Source of the DNA: Shewanella khirikhana
GTDB lineage: Bacteria > Pseudomonadota > Gammaproteobacteria > Enterobacterales > Shewanellaceae
Direction of reading: 5' to 3'
Length of the DNA: 64,000 nucleotides
Assembly (NCBI RefSeq): GCF_003957745.1
Contig: NZ_CP020373.1
Coordinates: 1,674,001-1,738,000, forward strand
Under the pieces are notes generated by a model that saw nothing but the letters and a program-made list of their open reading frames with translations, searched no databases and was not told the origin of the DNA. The position numbers and the translations under genes were made by a program. Positions 60,218 through 64,000 of this stretch are shown here, piece after piece. Position 1 is the stretch's first letter, and every line of letters begins with the position of its first letter.

Positions 60218-62613
60218 CGCTTTTGGAACAACTGGATAAAGGTACGCTTTGGCGCTCTCCCGGCGGTATCCATCCGCCAGAAATGAAAACCCTCTCCAGC
60301 GGCACGCCCATTGCGCGTTTGCCACTGTTTAACGAGTATTTGATCCCACTGCCGCAGGTGGGTGAACAAGCAACGCTTGCGGTAAACCCGGGCGACAAGG
60401 TATTGAAAGGCCAGGTGCTGACCAGAGGTCAGGGCTTTGGTTATCTGCCGGTACATGCGCCAACCTCTGGCCAGGTTAAGGCCATCGAGGCCCACCCCAG
60501 CAATCACGCCTCAGGGCTACCGGTATTGTCGCTGGTGCTGGAAAGCGATGGCGAAGATAGCTGGTGTGAGCTTAATCCCGCAGCCGTGGATTCGCTCAGC
60601 CCTGCGGAGATGGTGAAAAAGGTGCAGGAAGCCGGCATTGCCGGTATGGGCGGCGCGGCCTTCCCAAGCCATATCAAATTAAGCCCCGCCAGCGATATCG
60701 AACTGGTTATCGTCAACGGCGTTGAGTGCGAGCCTTATATCACCGCCGACGACCGTCTGATACGCGAACATGCCGATGCGATTTTGGGCGGCGCCGAAAT
60801 TGTGCACCGCATTCTTGGCCCCAAGCGCATTATCATCGCCATTGAAGATAACAAACCCGAAGCCGCCGACGCAGTGCGCGCCGCAATCAGCCGCAGCCAT
60901 TTGCCCGCAGGCACAGCCCGGGTAACTGTCGTACCTACCAAATATCCGTCCGGCGGTGAAAAGCAGCTTATTCAAATCGTTACCGGCCAGGAAGTTCCAT
61001 CAGGCGCCATTCCGGCACAGCTCGGCATTCTGGTCCACAACGTGGGTACACTTTTTGCCATTCGCGACGCAGTGATTGACGGTAAGCCTTTGATTGAGCG
61101 GGTGGTCACAGTCACCGGCAATGCCGTCAGCAAACCCGGCAACTACTGGGCACTGATTGGCACCCAGGTACAGGATGTGCTTGAACACTGTGATTTTCGC
61201 GCAGCTGAAGCACAAAAAGTGATTATGGGCGGCCCTATGATGGGATACACCTTGCCCAGCACCCAGGTGCCGCTGCTCAAAGGCAGCAACTGTATTCTTG
61301 CGCCCAATGGTCTTGAAATCACCGAGATGCCGCCTGAAAAGCCCTGTATCCGCTGCGGCGAATGCGCGGTTGTCTGCCCGGCCATGTTGTTGCCACAGCA
61401 ACTCTTCTGGCATGCCAAGGCCGAAGAGTACGACAAGGCCGAGAGTTATAACCTCAAAGATTGTATCGAATGTGGTTGCTGCAGTTATGTCTGCCCAAGC
61501 GACATTCCTCTGGTGGAATACTACCGGGTAGCCAAGGCGGCAATTCGCCAGCAGGCCGATGAAAAGCAAAAAGCCGAACGGGCCAAGGTCCGTTTCGAGG
61601 CGCGATTGGCCCGTCTGGAAGAAGAAAAAGCCGCCCGCGAAGCCAAAGCCAAAGAAGCGGCCGACAAGCGCAAGGCCAGCATGGCTGGCAACGAGAAAGA
61701 TGCCATTGCCGCTGCGTTGGCACGGGTTCAGGCCAAAAAGGCGGCTGCAACCCAAGAGACTGACATGAGTGCAGCCCAGTCTGCGGTAAGCGCCAATACA
61801 GCAGCCAGCGGCGATAAAGATCCCAAAGCAGGTGTGGCCGCGGCGATTGCCAGAGCCAAAGCGAAGAAAGCGGCCCAGGCACAGGCACAGGCACAGGATA
61901 ACGTAGCATCCAGCAGCGACGATGTTGTTGATGTGGCAGCCGCTGATAACCCTGAAACAGCCGCCGATCCCAAAAAGGCCGCCGTGGCTGCTGCCATTGC
62001 GCGTGCTAAAGCTAAAAAAGCTGCGCAGGCACAGGGCAGCGCGGCAATCGGTAGCCACGATACTTCCGATGTCGCGGTTAATGCTGCAAAGGCAACACCT
62101 CAAGCGCCTGAGGAAACACCTACAGATCCGAAAAAGGCCGCCGTAGCTGCCGCCATTGCCCGTGCTAAAGCCAAGAAGGCTGCCCAGGTACAGGGCAGCG
62201 TCGCTACCAGCGCTGACGATACTGCTGATGTCGCAGTTGAAACTGCAGAAGCCGTGCCTGCCGAGCCTCATGAGGCCACACCTGTCGAGCCACAAGAGGC
62301 AGCTGCCGTAGATCCGAAAAAAGCCGCTGTGGCTGCTGCTATTGCCAAAGCCAAGGCGAAAAAGGCCGCTCAGGCAAAGGCCGCTGAAAAGCAAAGTGCA
62401 GATAACGGGTCTGATGTTCAGACTGACTCTGAGCCCAGTGATGCCTCACAGCCAGAGAGTAACGACACAAAGCCGGAAGCAGAAACCGCCGCAGCTCAGA
62501 CAACACCAGAGCAGGCATCTGAGCCCATGTCGGCCGACGAACTGAAAAAAGCCCGTATTGCCGCCGCTGTTGCCAAGGCGAAAGCGAAAAAGACTGCCCG
62601 GGAGCAAGACTGA
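60211..62613 (+). CDS. rsxC: Electron transport complex subunit RsxC (RnfC), with long Ala/Lys repeat tail
   Basis: RsxC is the peripheral NADH/FMN and iron-sulfur subunit. The 800-residue protein has the FMN/NADH region GMGGAAFPSHIKL, NGVECEPYITADD and two ferredoxin motifs, CIRCGECAVVCP and CIECGCCSYVCPSD. From about residue 445 the tail is Ala/Lys/Glu-rich and contains four near-copies of a DPKKAAVAAAIARAKAKKAAQ unit plus a degenerate fifth. The start is GTG at 60211 with GAGG upstream, overlapping rsxB by seven bases. The tail length varies widely in gammaproteobacterial RnfC proteins (established knowledge). Confidence 0.95.
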   Translation: MLTLLEQLDKGTLWRSPGGIHPPEMKTLSSGTPIARLPLFNEYLIPLPQVGEQATLAVNPGDKVLKGQVLTRGQGFGYLPVHAPTSGQVKAIEAHPSNHASGLPVLSLVLESDGEDSWCELNPAAVDSLSPAEMVKKVQEAGIAGMGGAAFPSHIKLSPASDIELVIVNGVECEPYITADDRLIREHADAILGGAEIVHRILGPKRIIIAIEDNKPEAADAVRAAISRSHLPAGTARVTVVPTKYPSGGEKQLIQIVTGQEVPSGAIPAQLGILVHNVGTLFAIRDAVIDGKPLIERVVTVTGNAVSKPGNYWALIGTQVQDVLEHCDFRAAEAQKVIMGGPMMGYTLPSTQVPLLKGSNCILAPNGLEITEMPPEKPCIRCGECAVVCPAMLLPQQLFWHAKAEEYDKAESYNLKDCIECGCCSYVCPSDIPLVEYYRVAKAAIRQQADEKQKAERAKVRFEARLARLEEEKAAREAKAKEAADKRKASMAGNEKDAIAAALARVQAKKAAATQETDMSAAQSAVSANTAASGDKDPKAGVAAAIARAKAKKAAQAQAQAQDNVASSSDDVVDVAAADNPETAADPKKAAVAAAIARAKAKKAAQAQGSAAIGSHDTSDVAVNAAKATPQAPEETPTDPKKAAVAAAIARAKAKKAAQVQGSVATSADDTADVAVETAEAVPAEPHEATPVEPQEAAAVDPKKAAVAAAIAKAKAKKAAQAKAAEKQSADNGSDVQTDSEPSDASQPESNDTKPEAETAAAQTTPEQASEPMSADELKKARIAAAVAKAKAKKTAREQD
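61819..62380 (+). repeat. In-frame repeats in the rsxC tail
   Basis: Four copies of a 20-residue Ala/Lys unit (near 61819, 61966, 62125, 62311) separated by less conserved acidic linkers; a fifth, divergent copy ends the gene. The underlying bases are similar but not identical. Confidence 0.8.
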
Positions 62614-62615
62614 TT

Positions 62616-63662
62616 ATGGCGTTTAAGATTGCATCATCACCCCACGTACGCAAAGAGCTGCAAACCTCGGCGGTAATGCAGCGGGTGATCCTGGCGGTAC
62701 TGCCGGGCCTTGCCGTGCAGTGTTATTTCTTCGGCTGGGGCAGCTTTATCCAGGTACTGCTTGCCCTCGTAACAGCGCTCGCCTGCGAAGCCCTGGTGCT
62801 GAAACTGCGAAACCGCCCGGTGGCTGACACCCTCAAAGATCAAAGTGCAGTACTGACCGCCATCCTGCTTGGGGTGGCCATTCCTCCCCTCGCCCCCTGG
62901 TATCTGGTGGTGATTGGCACTCTGTTTGCCATCATCATCGTCAAGCAGTTGTACGGCGGCCTTGGGCAGAACCTGTTTAACCCCGCCATGGCGGCCTATG
63001 TGCTGTTGCTTATCTCCTTCCCGGCGCTGATGACAGTGTGGGCGGCGCCTGCATCCCTTGCCGATAAGAGTGCCGGTGTAATGGATGCACTGCAGGTTAT
63101 TTTCGGTGGCGTAGGCGCCATTGACTACGCCATGGGTATCGACGGCGTGACCATGGCAACCCCACTGGATACCTTGAAAACGGATCTCTCCATGGGTTTG
63201 ACTGCGTCTGAGAGCCTGCAAAAGCCGCTTTTTGGTGGCGGCAGTACAGGTGAAGGCTGGTTTTGGGTCAATCTTGCCTATCTCGCCGGTGGCATGTTCT
63301 TGCTGGCGACCAAAACCATCCGCTGGCATATCAGTACCGGCTTCCTCGGTGCACTCTTTGTTTGCAGCCTGTTTGGTTTTGGTGTGTCGCCAGACACCCA
63401 CGCCAGCCCAGTTATGCAATTATTCAGTGGTGCCACCATGCTGGCGGCCTTCTTTATCGCAACCGATCCTGTTACTGCGGCAACCAGTCCCCGTGGACGC
63501 TTGCTGTTTGGCGCGCTGATTGGGGTGCTTGTGTATGTTATCCGAACCTTTGGCGGCTATCCCGATGGCGTGGCCTTTGCGGTGCTGCTGGCTAACCTGT
63601 GCGCCCCCCTTATCGATTATTACATCAAGCCGCGGGCCTATGGCCATCGTGGCAGCCTGTAG
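62616..63662 (+). CDS. rsxD: Electron transport complex subunit RsxD (RnfD)
   Basis: RsxD is a membrane subunit with covalently bound FMN. The 348-residue protein starts MAFKIASSPHVRKEL, has about nine helices, the QNLFNPAMAAYVLLL motif, and GVTMATPLDTLK, where Thr182 matches the flavinylation motif as I recall it from Vibrio RnfD. A TDPVTAATSPRGR loop lies near the end. It begins three bases after rsxC, and its stop overlaps the ribosome-binding site of rsxG. Confidence 0.95.
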   Translation: MAFKIASSPHVRKELQTSAVMQRVILAVLPGLAVQCYFFGWGSFIQVLLALVTALACEALVLKLRNRPVADTLKDQSAVLTAILLGVAIPPLAPWYLVVIGTLFAIIIVKQLYGGLGQNLFNPAMAAYVLLLISFPALMTVWAAPASLADKSAGVMDALQVIFGGVGAIDYAMGIDGVTMATPLDTLKTDLSMGLTASESLQKPLFGGGSTGEGWFWVNLAYLAGGMFLLATKTIRWHISTGFLGALFVCSLFGFGVSPDTHASPVMQLFSGATMLAAFFIATDPVTAATSPRGRLLFGALIGVLVYVIRTFGGYPDGVAFAVLLANLCAPLIDYYIKPRAYGHRGSL

Positions 63663-63671
63663 GAGACCAGG

Positions 63672-64000
63672 ATGCAAAAATCCATCATCAAAAACGGTCT
63701 TCTGTTGGCAGGGTTTGCCCTCGCCTGTACTGCCGCGGTAGCGCTGGTGAATGAGGCAACCAAAGATAAAATCGCCGAGCAGCAGCGGCTTGAACTCACC
63801 CGCATTCTGCATCAAATCGTCCCGGACGAGCTGCACGATAACGACCTTGGCGCCAGCTGCATTCTGGTCACTGCGCCAGAAGCCCTTGGCAGCAGCGATG
63901 CCATGCCTGTGTATCTAGCCACCCGCAGCGGCGACCCCGTAGCCCTTGCGATTGAGACCAACGCTCCCGATGGCTACAACGGTAATATCCGCCTCATCAT
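63672..64000 (+). CDS. rsxG: Electron transport complex subunit RsxG (RnfG), N-terminal part
   Basis: RsxG is a periplasmic subunit anchored by one helix, with covalently bound FMN. The visible 109 residues include the anchor (NGLLLAGFALACTAAVALVNEATKDKI) and the start of the FMN-binding domain (AIETNAPDGYNGNIRLI). The flavinylation site lies beyond the window edge. ATG 63672 has AGGAGA upstream. Confidence 0.93.
   Translation, partial: MQKSIIKNGLLLAGFALACTAAVALVNEATKDKIAEQQRLELTRILHQIVPDELHDNDLGASCILVTAPEALGSSDAMPVYLATRSGDPVALAIETNAPDGYNGNIRLI

Noticed and set aside
61000..62394. A 464-residue open frame antisense to rsxC
   Set aside because: It follows codon bias of rsxC on the opposite strand, is a low-complexity Gly/Leu/Cys sequence and has no ribosome-binding site.

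Overview
The window reads as a stretch of a gammaproteobacterial chromosome, almost certainly Shewanella (inference from gene order and protein family variants). The pointers are ccoNOQP with ccoHIS and an EtrA-type FNR, a zwf-pgl-edd-eda operon divergent from hexR, psrA-fadE, VC2046/SO_2500-family and DUF2987/DUF2989 proteins, a rhombosortase, and an rsx/rnf operon beside tRNA-Asn genes. Nearly all genes are core housekeeping or metabolic genes. I see no prophage, insertion sequence, CRISPR array or defence island.

Layout. 1-4.4 kb: end of ftsK, then lolA, rarA, crcB, serS and a 40-residue membrane peptide. 4.5-8.9 kb: tusDCB-tusE (2-thiouridine sulfur relay), yccA, and the divergent punR/punC pair. 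8.9-9.9 kb: a gene-free spacer that carries a chromosomal dif site. 9.9-12.6 kb: a Cys-rich unknown protein under a perfect Fur box, an HD-GYP response regulator, and a lipoprotein. 12.8-21.8 kb: cbb3 cytochrome oxidase genes (ccoNOQP), their assembly genes (ccoH, ccoI, ccoS, a SafE-like membrane protein), etrA/fnr and uspE, with FNR boxes before ccoN and uspE. 21.8-26.8 kb: ttcA, a DUF2987 protein, bax, yvcK and an aspartate/aromatic aminotransferase. 27 kb: tRNA-Gly, tRNA-Cys and a tRNA-Gly remnant. 27.4-39.1 kb: central carbon metabolism (two GAPDH genes, the Entner-Doudoroff and oxidative pentose phosphate operon, hexR, pyruvate kinase) with five HexR-like sites. 39.2-42.2 kb: psrA-fadE for fatty acid oxidation. 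42-49.6 kb: M2 peptidase, smrA, an NTF2-like protein, a YchJ-family protein, a GGDEF/EAL protein, and YfcZ- and VC2046-family proteins. 49.7-50 kb: three identical tRNA-Tyr genes. 50-55.6 kb: a Cds1-like PLP enzyme, queE, queC, rrtA, uvrB. 55.6-56.4 kb: a non-coding segment with paired DnaA boxes at the position where E. coli has DARS1. 56.4-56.9 kb: five tRNA-Asn genes. 57-64 kb: a CsrD-like degenerate GGDEF/EAL protein and rsxABCDG, with rsxG cut by the window edge.

How it fits together. The window straddles the replication terminus. FtsK-orienting motifs (GGGNAGGG) that I found by eye point rightward left of dif and leftward right of dif. The oxygen-response block joins a high-affinity terminal oxidase and its copper-loading machinery to the FNR-type regulator that probably controls it. 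The carbon block joins sugar-phosphate catabolism to its repressor HexR. The most unusual items are non-coding: dif with its KOPS switch, the DARS1-like DnaA-box pair, the structured yvcK leader, and the Fur box in front of an unrecognised cysteine-rich protein. I do not find a convincing new multi-gene system.
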